Source of the DNA: a virus
Length of the DNA stretch: 23,989 nucleotides
Virus record (IMG/VR): IMGVR_UViG_3300036911_000027
Coordinates: 1 to 23,989 of that record
Reading direction: 5' to 3' (one strand)
Each line of letters begins with the position of its first letter. Positions within the stretch are counted from its first letter, which is position 1. The notes under the pieces are model-generated. The model was not told the DNA's origin and did no database searches. It was given only the letters and a program-made list of their open reading frames with translations. Made by a program: the position numbers and the translations under genes. Below, piece after piece: positions 1 through 6,305 of this stretch.

Positions 1-2
1 GA

Positions 3-218
3 ATAGATACCATTGAGACAAAACTTGATCGGGGTTTCGAGGGAGTTTCCGAAAAGTTCAAGGAACTTGCGACGCAAACCACTGATATTGCTATGCGACT
101 TGCGCGTGGGCAGGGCGCGCTTGGGTTCGCGAATCGACTCGCGACGTGGGTAGTCCCTGCGCTGGTCGGGGGACTGGTGACGCTGATTCTTTTCCACGCG
201 GGAGTGCTCAGGCCGTGA
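3..218 (+). CDS. Coiled-coil/single-TM small phage protein, 5' truncated
   Basis: Open from the window edge; the visible 71 residues begin IDTIETKLDRGFEGVSEKF and end at a TGA at 216-218. The first half is polar and heptad-like (a probable short coiled coil). It is followed by RLATWVVPALVGGLVTLILF, one hydrophobic membrane segment, and a short tail. This layout resembles the small coiled-coil/TM proteins of phage lysis cassettes (XhlA-like), and it sits just before the endolysin and holin genes, which fits. There is no family-specific motif, so function is inferred from topology and position only. The start lies outside the window. Confidence 0.6.
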   Translation: MDTIETKLDRGFEGVSEKFKELATQTTDIAMRLARGQGALGFANRLATWVVPALVGGLVTLILFHAGVLRP

Positions 219-278
219 GCGAGACACCAGAACGGAGGGCCGCCAGCGTCTCCGTGATCGGTTTGGGCCCCCCCCCTG

Positions 279-884
279 ATGGCAACTCATCCCCTATCCG
301 CCGCCGAACTACATCGCACTGTGGCAGCCGTTCAGGATGCCGCGGCACAGGGCGCCGTGCCGCCGGGCGGACGGGTCCACGCCGGCCACAGATCAGCCGT
401 GTGGGCGGCGGCGGCGGCACTCGGGATGAAACCCGACGCAGTGCTGCGGCGATGGCGGGCGGCCGAAGCGCGGGGGCTGACGGGCGCGGCCGATGCGCCC
501 CGAGACGGCACACAGCGGGACTACACGCCACCAGATGTACAAACTGACGACGCGAGCCTCGATGAGATCGTCAGCATCCTCGCTGCCGAACAGGCATGCC
601 AGGAAGCCGCTCGTCTTCTCGTGGCCGGAGTCAAGGTCTATTCGCCGATCGCCCACAGTCATCCTATCGCCGAACACGGCCACATCGACCCCTATTCGCA
701 CGCCATTTGGCTGAACGCCGACGCGCCGATGATGGAGTGCGCATGCGGCATGATCCAGTTGCGAGCATCTTGTTGGGATATTTCGTTCGGGATGGAGGAA
801 GAACGCAAGTTCTTTGCAGGTCGGCGCCTGCCAATTATTCCGATGACACCGGGCGTCGTGCCCGAAGAACTGGTGGAGGGGTGA
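279..884 (+). CDS. HTH-DUF1937 fusion protein
   Basis: A 201-residue protein with two unlike parts. Residues 1-70 look like the small helix-turn-helix protein common in siphoviruses (ELHRTVAAV, then AAAALGMKPDAVLRRWRAAE). Residues about 100-201 look like DUF1937, a nucleoside 2-deoxyribosyltransferase-like Rossmann fold: AARLLVAG, VYSPIAHSHPIAEHG and a late WDISFGMEEE. The first strand of DUF1937, usually YLASPY, is missing. A low-complexity linker (residues 70-98) joins the parts. The start is an ATG overlapping a TGA (TGATG) after a run of nine C at 268-276. A deletion that fused two neighbouring phage genes is the simplest explanation. It may retain DNA binding, but enzymatic activity is doubtful. 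Confidence 0.7.
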   Translation: MATHPLSAAELHRTVAAVQDAAAQGAVPPGGRVHAGHRSAVWAAAAALGMKPDAVLRRWRAAEARGLTGAADAPRDGTQRDYTPPDVQTDDASLDEIVSILAAEQACQEAARLLVAGVKVYSPIAHSHPIAEHGHIDPYSHAIWLNADAPMMECACGMIQLRASCWDISFGMEEERKFFAGRRLPIIPMTPGVVPEELVEG

Positions 885-885
885 T

Positions 886-1473
886 ATGGCGGCATCATCG
901 TTTGATCCATGGTGTGAATTTGCATTCGGCGTCAGCGAAACCTCACCAGGAGGCAAGGAGGGGGGCTTCAATGCCGACGATCCCTCGCGGGAAAATCCGA
1001 CGTGGCGTGGCATCGAGTTGTCTGAATGGCGCGATTGGCGTCACGACCAGACCCTAACCGCCGACGACATGCGCGATCTTCTTCGGCTGTCAGAAATCAA
1101 GGAGATTTCTCACGAGAACTACTGGAATGTGGTGAACGGAGATGGCCTTCCGGCAGGCGTGGACGTGCTGCTGTCGGATCACGCCCTCAACGCCGGTCCT
1201 GAGACAGCCGCGATACTCTTGCAGAGAATGTTGGACGTCCGAGTGGATGGGAAAATTGGTCCGATCACACTTCTGGCGCTCAGGGGATTTGGAACCCCAG
1301 GGCAGTCCATTATCAAGATTCGCAACAAGATGGAAGCCGATTACCGCAGTGATCGGAAATTCCCGGAGGATGGCAATGGTTGGCTTGCCCGCCTAAACAT
1401 CTGCACAGCACTGGCGATCAAATTGGCCGCAGCGGCTTCTATCGCTCCGATCGGTGCCGTGTCTCAAACTTGA
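886..1473 (+). CDS. GH108-family endolysin (muramidase)
   Basis: A 195-residue protein matching glycoside hydrolase family 108, phage N-acetylmuramidases that cleave the glycan of peptidoglycan at lysis. The catalytic glutamate is most likely E25 in KEGGFNADDP, followed by the GI of WRGIELSEW. The middle has the family's YWNVVNGDGLPAGVD, and the C-terminal PG_binding_3 part has LLQRMLDVRVDGKIGPITLLAL. The usual DPGGATN stretch is altered to DPSRENPTW. There is no signal peptide, so it needs a holin. The ATG follows a GGAGGGG ribosome-binding site one base after the preceding stop. The adjacent holin-like and spanin genes support the lysis role. Confidence 0.87.
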   Translation: MAASSFDPWCEFAFGVSETSPGGKEGGFNADDPSRENPTWRGIELSEWRDWRHDQTLTADDMRDLLRLSEIKEISHENYWNVVNGDGLPAGVDVLLSDHALNAGPETAAILLQRMLDVRVDGKIGPITLLALRGFGTPGQSIIKIRNKMEADYRSDRKFPEDGNGWLARLNICTALAIKLAAAASIAPIGAVSQT

Positions 1474-1490
1474 AACAACAGGAGAATCCA

Positions 1491-1913
1491 TTGAGTTTCA
1501 AAACGTGGGTGCAGCAGCCCTCTACCATCATCGGTATCAGTCTTTTCGTCGGCACTGCCGCCGGCGTTGTCACCTATCTGGTGAACGGCAACGCTATAAT
1601 GGCGCATGGGGTTGCGGCGGCAGTTTTCGGCGCCATCGCCATGGTGCTGCCGGAGGCGCCGACTACCCAGGCCGACATGAACAAGTTGGCCGGCGACATG
1701 ATTGCCGCCGTGGCGACAAAAAATTGGGCTGCTGCGTCTAGCATCATGGCGGACATTGCGGCCGTTGCGCACGACGTTCAGGCTATCAAGACTGCGCAGA
1801 CGACTCAAGTCGCCCGCGATACTCACGTCGATGCAGTGTCGGCAGAAAACCATACTGAACTCGTCGTCGGCCAGACGAAGATTGCTGAAACCATCAAAGG
1901 ACAAAATTCATGA
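1491..1913 (+). CDS. Holin-like membrane protein
   Basis: A 140-residue protein, read from a TTG that sits seven bases after a GGAG site; an upstream in-frame start at 1380 would overlap the endolysin by about 90 bases. Two hydrophobic segments near the N-terminus (STIIGISLFVGTAAGVVTYL and IMAHGVAAAVFGAIAMVL) are followed by a long polar, alanine-rich tail. Small two-TM proteins directly after an endolysin are usually holins, which form the membrane lesion that releases or activates the endolysin. No specific holin family motif is recognised. The stop overlaps the next start (ATGA). Confidence 0.6.
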   Translation: MSFKTWVQQPSTIIGISLFVGTAAGVVTYLVNGNAIMAHGVAAAVFGAIAMVLPEAPTTQADMNKLAGDMIAAVATKNWAAASSIMADIAAVAHDVQAIKTAQTTQVARDTHVDAVSAENHTELVVGQTKIAETIKGQNS

Positions 1914-2482
1914 ACCTCTCTCGCCGCGGCCTCGGGGGCATCTCTACCGCCGCGATCCTGACAGCCGCCGGTCTCGCGGCATGCACCACCACCACGACCA
2001 ATGGCGTGACCACCGTCACGATCAACACCAAGACCGTGGACTCCTACGCTCAGGTCGGAATTTCCGCTGTCGCGACGATGCTGTCCATCGCAGCGGTCGC
2101 GTCCGTCATCGGCGCCCCCGCCATCGTGATCATCAATGCCGCCAGCACGGCGCTGGCTGGCACGCTCAAGGCGCTCGACACAGCCACCAGCGGCAGCCTG
2201 ACCTTCACCTACGACGGCACCGGCGCCAAGGCGGCATTCGACTCCGTGCTCGCCGATGTCGGCACGGTCCTGACCGATATGCAGGAGAGCGTCGCACCGA
2301 TCGAAGCTAAGCTGTCATCGGCTGACGCATCCACCGTCGCCACCGTGATCAACGCAGTGGCTACCGCATACAATTTGCTGCAATCACTGATCTCGTCCGT
2401 CAGCTCGGTCAAGGCTCCCGCGACGGCTCCGATGTCCGAGGCCGCCATGTTCCGCGCCGTTGGCCTCCCGGCCGGGCATTGA
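1910..2482 (+). CDS. Putative Tat/Sec lipoprotein of the lysis block
   Basis: A 190-residue protein beginning MNLSRRGLGGISTAAILTAA, with a lipobox LAAC at about residues 21-25. The SRRGLGG stretch resembles a twin-arginine motif, so it may be a Tat-exported lipoprotein. The rest is alanine/threonine/valine-rich, with hydrophobic segments near residues 45-85, and no known domain was recognised. It overlaps the holin-like gene by four bases and the next gene by one, so it is part of the lysis operon. It could be a host-surface modifying lipoprotein or an accessory lysis protein; the sequence does not decide. Confidence 0.6.
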   Translation: MNLSRRGLGGISTAAILTAAGLAACTTTTTNGVTTVTINTKTVDSYAQVGISAVATMLSIAAVASVIGAPAIVIINAASTALAGTLKALDTATSGSLTFTYDGTGAKAAFDSVLADVGTVLTDMQESVAPIEAKLSSADASTVATVINAVATAYNLLQSLISSVSSVKAPATAPMSEAAMFRAVGLPAGH

Positions 2483-2697
2483 TGCTCACGCTTTGGGCCA
2501 AAATCAAGGCGTTCCTGCTCTACCTCGCCGGGTATCGTGCCGGCGACGCGGCACAGAGCGCAGTGGACAAGCAAGCGCAGACCACCGCGACGGTGGTCGC
2601 TCTGGAGGATAGGGAGAAGACCGATGACGCGGTGGCTGCTGCTAGCGATACTGCCGATCGCCGCGAGTTGTTCAACTGGGCCAGCCGTAGTCGCTAG
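2482..2697 (+). CDS. Rz-like inner-membrane spanin candidate
   Basis: A 71-residue protein starting at an ATG that overlaps the previous stop (TGATG). It has a short N-terminal hydrophobic segment (WAKIKAFLLYLAGYRAG) and a charged helical remainder, the layout of an i-spanin. The outer-membrane partner starts inside this gene in another frame (2624), the usual nested Rz/Rz1 arrangement. It is shorter than typical Rz proteins (about 90-150 residues), so the periplasmic coiled coil would be small. The assignment rests on topology and the embedded partner. Confidence 0.6.
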   Translation: MLTLWAKIKAFLLYLAGYRAGDAAQSAVDKQAQTTATVVALEDREKTDDAVAAASDTADRRELFNWASRSR

Positions 2698-2908
2698 CTG
2701 TCCCGACCCGTGCGCCGGATGGGAACCGATCCGACCTGCGGCGTCGGATATCGGGGCGATGTCTCCCGGCTTGGTACGGCAGGTGCTGGCGCATGACAAG
2801 CACGGAGCGGCAGTATGCGGATGGCGGCCGGAAGAATCACAAAATTTGTCTACTCTGGAAAATCGCGAGGCATCAGTGGAGGGGACGCTGCGTGCTGGGC
2901 GCTGGTAA
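2624..2908 (+). CDS. Rz1-like outer-membrane spanin lipoprotein
   Basis: A 94-residue lipoprotein whose ATG lies inside the preceding gene in a different frame, behind a good AGGGAGAAG site. The signal peptide MTRWLLLAILPIAASC ends in a lipobox-like AASC, so the mature protein starts at C16. The mature part carries the pattern seen in alphaproteobacterial phage Rz1-like proteins: WEPIRP, then VRQVLAHDKHGAAVCGW. With the i-spanin it would fuse the inner and outer membranes in the last step of lysis. The region after CGW (about 27 residues) is longer than I expect for the family. Confidence 0.72.
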   Translation: MTRWLLLAILPIAASCSTGPAVVASCPDPCAGWEPIRPAASDIGAMSPGLVRQVLAHDKHGAAVCGWRPEESQNLSTLENREASVEGTLRAGRW

Positions 2909-3362
2909 GGGCATGCCCGCGTTGAAAAACATTCTTGACCACGTAGTGCTTGCTCTATTCGTTCTGCTAGTCGGGGTTATTATCGTGCCGATTCTGGCGG
3001 CGTGGACCGTCGCGGCGGCGTTCCTAACCCTGATCGACCGAAGGTTTGGCATCAACGCGCTGATCCTGGACGACGAGGCATTGAATACCGTTTTGCTGGG
3101 GGCGCCATACGAAACTGTATCGCAACGTACTGCATGGTGCCGCAAGGACGGTGGCAAGCCGTGGGGATGGTTGGCTCGCATCGCATGCACGCTTTTGACT
3201 ATGGCGGGACGACTCGTCGGCTCGACCCAGGATCACTGCACTTGGGCGATTACTCCGGGGACTCCTAGCGGGTATCGCATCTGGCGGTGGAGCGGGGAGC
3301 CGCTGGAGATCGTGTTGTACGAGTTGAAAAAATCAGCCGGCAAAGGAGACGTTGATGCTTGA
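2892..3362 (+). CDS. Phage membrane protein, NAL...ETVS...HC family
   Basis: A 156-residue protein if read from the GTG at 2892, which sits eight bases after a GGAGGGG site; an ATG at 2913 is the alternative. It has one strong membrane segment (VVLALFVLLVGVIIVPILAA). The conserved soluble part runs GINALILDDEALNTVL, ETVSQRTAW, GWLARIACTLL and QDHCTWAI. The order NAL, ETVS, G-rich/W, then HC is found again in the protein at 4143-4427, so the two appear related. The family is common in proteobacterial phages beside lysis genes; function unknown. The stop overlaps the next start. Confidence 0.6.
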   Translation: MLGAGKGMPALKNILDHVVLALFVLLVGVIIVPILAAWTVAAAFLTLIDRRFGINALILDDEALNTVLLGAPYETVSQRTAWCRKDGGKPWGWLARIACTLLTMAGRLVGSTQDHCTWAITPGTPSGYRIWRWSGEPLEIVLYELKKSAGKGDVDA

Positions 3363-4110
3363 TTTTCCTGATCATCGTCTCGTCAAGCTCGGCCGTCGGC
3401 CGCCTCACGCAGGCATGATCGTGCCGAAGCTGGCGGACTTCCGGCGGCGTGCGCTGCCGCCTCCGCCGCCTACGTGCAAGCGCAGCGGCATTATCTCCGA
3501 ATGGGGAATGCACCTCAACGACGCCATCGGCGACTGCACCATTGCGGCAGCGGCGAACGCGATCCAGACGTGGACCGCCGCGAACGGCGCGCTCTGGCGC
3601 GTGGCCGACGCCATCGTCGAGGCGCGCTACGGCCAATCCGGCTATCGGCCCGGCAAGCCGGCGACCGACCAGGGTGCCGTCGAGACCGACGTGCTCGGCG
3701 CTTGGTCGCGGCATGGTTGGGACATTGGGCGGCAGGACGAGGACGTGACTCTGTGGGCGGCGCTGCAACCAGGCAACGACGCCGACGTGCGCGAGGCCAT
3801 CTATCACTTCGGCGGCCTCTACGTCGGGCTGCTGCTGCCCGATAGCGCCCAGAATCAGCCGGTGTGGGACGTCGGCAGCGCACCCGGAACTTGGGGCGGT
3901 CACGCCGTATGGGTGACCGACTACGATCAGGACGGCCTGGCCTGCATCACCTGGGACACGGTGCAGCGGATGACGTGGGCGTTCTGGCAGAAGTACTGCG
4001 AAGAAGCCTACGCGCTGCTCAACCGCGACTGGCTGAACACCTCGGCGGTATCGCCCACGCACCTGGATTTCGACGGGCTTGATGCGGCGCTGGGGGCGAT
4101 TGCGGCATGA
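3355..4110 (+). CDS. Papain-like cysteine peptidase-fold phage protein
   Basis: A 251-residue protein starting at an ATG six bases after AAAGGAG. The motif NDAIGDCTIAAAANAI carries a candidate catalytic C61, and WGGHAVWVTDYD carries a candidate H183; ITWDTVQRMTW follows with D201 where papain-like enzymes place the third residue. The spacing and order (Cys...His...Asp/Asn) fit a C1/C39-type papain fold. Proteins of this kind are encoded by many alphaproteobacterial phages, usually without a known substrate. Its place in the lysis block suggests a peptide or cell-wall crosslink target, but this is inference. No signal peptide is seen. Confidence 0.65.
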   Translation: MLDFPDHRLVKLGRRPPHAGMIVPKLADFRRRALPPPPPTCKRSGIISEWGMHLNDAIGDCTIAAAANAIQTWTAANGALWRVADAIVEARYGQSGYRPGKPATDQGAVETDVLGAWSRHGWDIGRQDEDVTLWAALQPGNDADVREAIYHFGGLYVGLLLPDSAQNQPVWDVGSAPGTWGGHAVWVTDYDQDGLACITWDTVQRMTWAFWQKYCEEAYALLNRDWLNTSAVSPTHLDFDGLDAALGAIAA

Positions 4111-4427
4111 ACGAGATTTAGCGTTACGCCGAGACCGTCGGCGTGATGACGGACGAGGAAATCAACGCGCTCGCTGGCGGCCTGCCGAACCAGACCGTCT
4201 CGCTGCGCTGCGCCGTCGCAAATCGGCAGGGCAAGCGGTGGGCACGCGTCATGTGCTGGTTCCTGTCGTGGGCTGTCCAGCGCGATCATTGCGAGCTGCA
4301 GTTTACGAACGCACCGTCGCCGTGGTGGGTGTACGTCCGCGCCGGCATCTGCTTTGCCGTCGCCATCAGGACAATCGTGTGGGCAGCACGATGGCTCATT
4401 CTCGCACTCTCCGTTTTGGTACTGTAA
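4107..4427 (+). pseudogene. Membrane protein related to 2892-3362, early amber codon
   Basis: An ATG at 4107 overlaps the previous stop (ATGA), the junction used throughout this operon. Its fifth codon is TAG (4119-4121), and the frame then stays open to 4427. Restart is possible at GTG 4143 or ATG 4146, with no evident ribosome-binding site, giving about 94 residues. The body has INALAGGLPNQTVSLR, RWARVMCWFL and DHCELQF, the same NAL...TVS...W...HC order as the protein at 2892-3362, then two hydrophobic segments. Either the gene is interrupted by a point mutation (amber), it restarts internally, or the base is a sequencing error. Confidence 0.55.
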
Positions 4428-4433
4428 CGGACG

Positions 4434-4874
4434 CTATTCGACACTCGCGTCCACCGCGTCGCACGCGCTTTCCATAAGACGCACCATCTCGCCCGCCCCC
4501 GGCGGGGCATCGATCCAGACGATCTCGCAGAGCGTGTAGCCCGAATCTCCGCCGCCATGGAAAGTCACTCCGCTGCTGCGATCAGCAGCGTCGTCGGATT
4601 CCATGTCATCCGCAGCGATGCGAGCGATGAAACGCGGCCGACGCGTGTGGATAAGGTATTCCCTATCGCTCGCGCCATCGCCGAGAATCCAGTCGTCGAA
4701 CGGATGCCGCTGATCCAGGTCGAGCGGATCGGCAACGCCCATCAGGTTGCGGATTTTTGCCGCAATCTCCTCCGGAATCGGCCGGGAACCCGACGCCCAG
4801 AATCGAATGGAGCGGGCGTTCACACCCAGCGCGCGGGCAAGCGGCGACTGCCACTCGGGCCCGTAGAGCGCCAT
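4434..4874 (-). CDS. HTH-type phage regulator, LYGP-W family
   Basis: A 146-residue protein, last gene of the leftward operon that begins at 5513. The N-terminus (ALYGPEWQSPLARALGVNAR, then RFWASGSRPIPEEIAAKI) is a Cro/C1-like helix-turn-helix, with the recognition helix around NARSIRFWASG. The C-terminal half (residues 70-146) is polar, with IVWIDAPPGAGEMVRLMESA at the end, and has no known domain. Proteins with this N-terminus are common in proteobacterial phages and are thought to bind DNA. It converges on the lysis block with only about 6 bases between the stops. Confidence 0.7.
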   Translation of the reverse strand: MALYGPEWQSPLARALGVNARSIRFWASGSRPIPEEIAAKIRNLMGVADPLDLDQRHPFDDWILGDGASDREYLIHTRRPRFIARIAADDMESDDAADRSSGVTFHGGGDSGYTLCEIVWIDAPPGAGEMVRLMESACDAVDASVE

Positions 4875-4893
4875 GCCACAGGCGTGCAGTTCG

Positions 4894-5280
4894 TTAGTAT
4901 CCGTCGTATTCCTCCCGCCGCGCCTGCCGGACGGCCCGCGCTACATCGCCCCGAGCATGCTTCTCGCTGGCCACCAGCCGCCGCGCGGCTTCATCTGGCC
5001 AGGGCTGGCGCCATGTACCGTTTCGATACACGTTCCGGCCCTTGCGTCGGATCGTCGTTCCAGCCGCCAGCGGCTCGACGCCGGAAGATGCCAGAACCCC
5101 CAGCGTGAACGTGTGTTGCTGTCGGTCGGCGCCGTAGCTTTCACGAATAACCCGCGCCTCGACGAGGCGCTCGCCCAGGAACTGCGAGCGCCGAAAGGAG
5201 CCACCGAATACGCCCTCCGAGAACCGGATCGTATCGCCGGCGACCACATCGCCAGTGCATGGACTTGAGAAGTCGTCCAT
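4894..5280 (-). CDS. Conserved phage protein with RKGRN-x-YRNG motif
   Basis: A 128-residue protein whose ATG overlaps the upstream stop (TGATG on the minus strand). It begins MDDFSSPCTGDVVAGDTIRF and has EARVIRESYGADRQQHTFTL, a glycine/basic RRKGRNVYRNGTWR and a C-terminal KHARGDVARAVRQARR. The QHTFTL...RKGRN...YRNG pattern recurs in phage proteins of unknown function; the tail is strongly basic and could bind nucleic acid. No enzyme motif was recognised. A longer in-frame version reaching 5691 would overlap the 77-residue gene entirely and is unlikely. Confidence 0.7.
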   Translation of the reverse strand: MDDFSSPCTGDVVAGDTIRFSEGVFGGSFRRSQFLGERLVEARVIRESYGADRQQHTFTLGVLASSGVEPLAAGTTIRRKGRNVYRNGTWRQPWPDEAARRLVASEKHARGDVARAVRQARREEYDGY

Positions 5281-5513
5281 CACGCGGCCCTCCGCGTGCT
5301 CAGATAGCCATCGATCATGCCGGAAGCGATGCGTTTCGTGAGAACAAGGCTGGTGTTCAGAACGAACTCGCTTGCCTGTGTCTCGTCGCCGCCTTTCACG
5401 ATCAGGCCGGCCAGGAACCAGCACTGCTTCGGGCTGGCTGGCTCGCGGTCGATCATGTCGGCGCGGTCGGCGGCCCGATCGACGAACTTGGCGAGAATTT
5501 TCTGATCCATCAT
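5280..5513 (-). CDS. Small phage protein with SPKQ-WFLAGLI motif
   Basis: A 77-residue protein, first gene of the leftward operon after the promoter at 5569-5597. The start (MMDQKILAKF) is preceded by an AAGGA site. The central ASPKQCWFLAGLIVKGG is the conserved signature of a small phage family of unknown function, in which residues around SPKQ precede a short helix. Its stop overlaps the next start by one base, so the three genes are probably co-translated. Confidence 0.65.
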   Translation of the reverse strand: MMDQKILAKFVDRAADRADMIDREPASPKQCWFLAGLIVKGGDETQASEFVLNTSLVLTKRIASGMIDGYLSTRRAA

Positions 5514-5564
5514 GGCGGCGGTCCTTGCTGACCTTCCGAGCGGTCCTGTGACCGGCTCTATGCC

Positions 5565-5580
5565 GTCCTATATATAGGAC
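5565..5580. promoter_or_regulatory. Perfect palindrome over the -10 box, possible operator
   Basis: GTCCTATATATAGGAC is a perfect 16-bp palindrome centred on the leftward -10 box and 6 bases before the lipoprotein start at 5587. A dimeric repressor bound here would block the leftward promoter. Which protein binds, if any, cannot be read from the sequence; the HTH protein at 4434-4874 in the same operon is one candidate. Confidence 0.5.
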
Positions 5581-5597
5581 ACCCCAATGCACGTCAA
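5569..5597 (-). promoter_or_regulatory. Leftward promoter with TTGACG/TATATA boxes
   Basis: On the minus strand a TTGACG box (5597-5592) and a TATATA box (5574-5569) are separated by exactly 17 bases, a near-consensus sigma-70-type promoter. It would drive the operon 5513-4434. The -35 box lies inside the start of the divergent lipoprotein gene, so the two units cannot be fully independent. The -10 box is the core of the 16-bp palindrome at 5565-5580. Confidence 0.7.
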
Positions 5598-6015
5598 TGG
5601 GAAAATGCGGCTGGCGCTGATTTTTTGCCTCTTTCTGGCATCCTGCGGCGCGCAGCAGGCTCGCGAGGCCCGGACATGGGCACCAGGCCACACGCTCGCG
5701 GACCTTGAGCAGTGCATGGGGCCGCCCGACAAGGCGGACGTCCGCGACGGCACGACGGTGGCGATGTGGAGCTATGTCGAACCATCGCGCAGCATGGCGT
5801 TGCCGCTCGCCGATTTGGCGTTGCTGCCTGTATCACTGCCGATCAGTCTGGCAGGCGCCGGGTCCACATCCCTGAGCACCTCCGGTGACTGCCGCGCCAT
5901 AGCAACGTTGCGAGACTGGCATGTGGTGTCCCTGCGCTATGCGGGTGCTGATGACGGCATTACCGGGCACGATGCGGTCTGCGCTCCGATCGTGCGTGGC
6001 TGCCTGCGGCCCTGA
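5587..6015 (+). CDS. Putative small lipoprotein
   Basis: A 142-residue protein with a short signal peptide (MRLALIFCLFLASC from the internal ATG at 5605) ending in a lipobox LASC. The mature part has LADLEQCMGPPDKADVRDG and WSYVE, a pattern like the BamE/SmpA-type lipoproteins where a cysteine-glycine-P-P turn precedes a small beta sheet; this is a weak resemblance. Start choice: ATG 5587 has AGGAC six bases upstream, while ATG 5605 gives a cleaner signal peptide. It is a lone rightward gene between leftward operons, typical of a moron gene expressed from its own promoter. Confidence 0.65.
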   Translation: MHVNGKMRLALIFCLFLASCGAQQAREARTWAPGHTLADLEQCMGPPDKADVRDGTTVAMWSYVEPSRSMALPLADLALLPVSLPISLAGAGSTSLSTSGDCRAIATLRDWHVVSLRYAGADDGITGHDAVCAPIVRGCLRP

Positions 6016-6236
6016 CATGACGGAGGCTGATGTCCCGACACGATGACGGCCGCGGGGTTGCCCCCACGACCACCTAAGACCTGATCGCGAGCCGCAATCG
6101 GCTCGCGGGGGTCGGGAAAGACGTGGTAGTCCTCGCCGACGATCACGGCGTCGATCTTGTCCGGAGATAGACGCGGGGCATTCAGTCCCTTGGTCTTGAT
6201 CTCGGCCTCGATCGCTTGGTCGTTAAACACTCTCAT
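5937..6236 (-). pseudogene. N4 Gp49/Sf6 gene 66-like protein, C-terminally lost
   Basis: Residues 1-42 from the ATG at 6236 (MRVFNDQAIEAEIKTKGLNA, PRLSPDKIDAVI, EDYHVFP) match the start of the N4 Gp49/phage Sf6 gene 66 family. The family normally continues with an NGF-TVTGESA region and a helical end. Here the text after VFP is unrelated, low-complexity and basic, and it runs 79 bases into the convergent lipoprotein gene. Two hairpins sit just after the conserved part. The gene looks like a 3'-truncated remnant. An AAGGGAC site lies just before the start. Confidence 0.6.
6086..6107. repeat. Perfect 9-bp stem hairpin
   Basis: CGCGAGCCG and CGGCTCGCG flank a CAAT loop. A second small GGGG/CCCC hairpin lies at about 6054-6066. 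Neither is followed by a U-run on either strand, so intrinsic termination is not well supported, although the place (between the convergent lipoprotein gene and the truncated Gp49-like gene) is where a terminator would be expected. Confidence 0.5.
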
Positions 6237-6305
6237 GTCCCTTGTTTCCAACTGCCGCGGAATTGCGGCAGGCCATCGGGAAGCTCGCTGAGCAGCGCTA
6301 GGCCG

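Noticed and set aside
215-547. A GTGA-coupled frame after the first gene (MSETPERRAASVSVIG...)
   Set aside because: The overlap is attractive, but the frame runs through the poly-C tract and then antagonises the HTH-DUF1937 frame, with no motif. It may be a remnant of a gene lost in the same deletion.
4941-5249. 102-codon minus-strand frame
   Set aside because: It shares the region with the 128-residue gene that has the conserved RKGRN/YRNG pattern and a TGATG start; this frame is a shadow.
6086-6107. Intrinsic terminator
   Set aside because: The stem is perfect but neither strand has a U-run after it.
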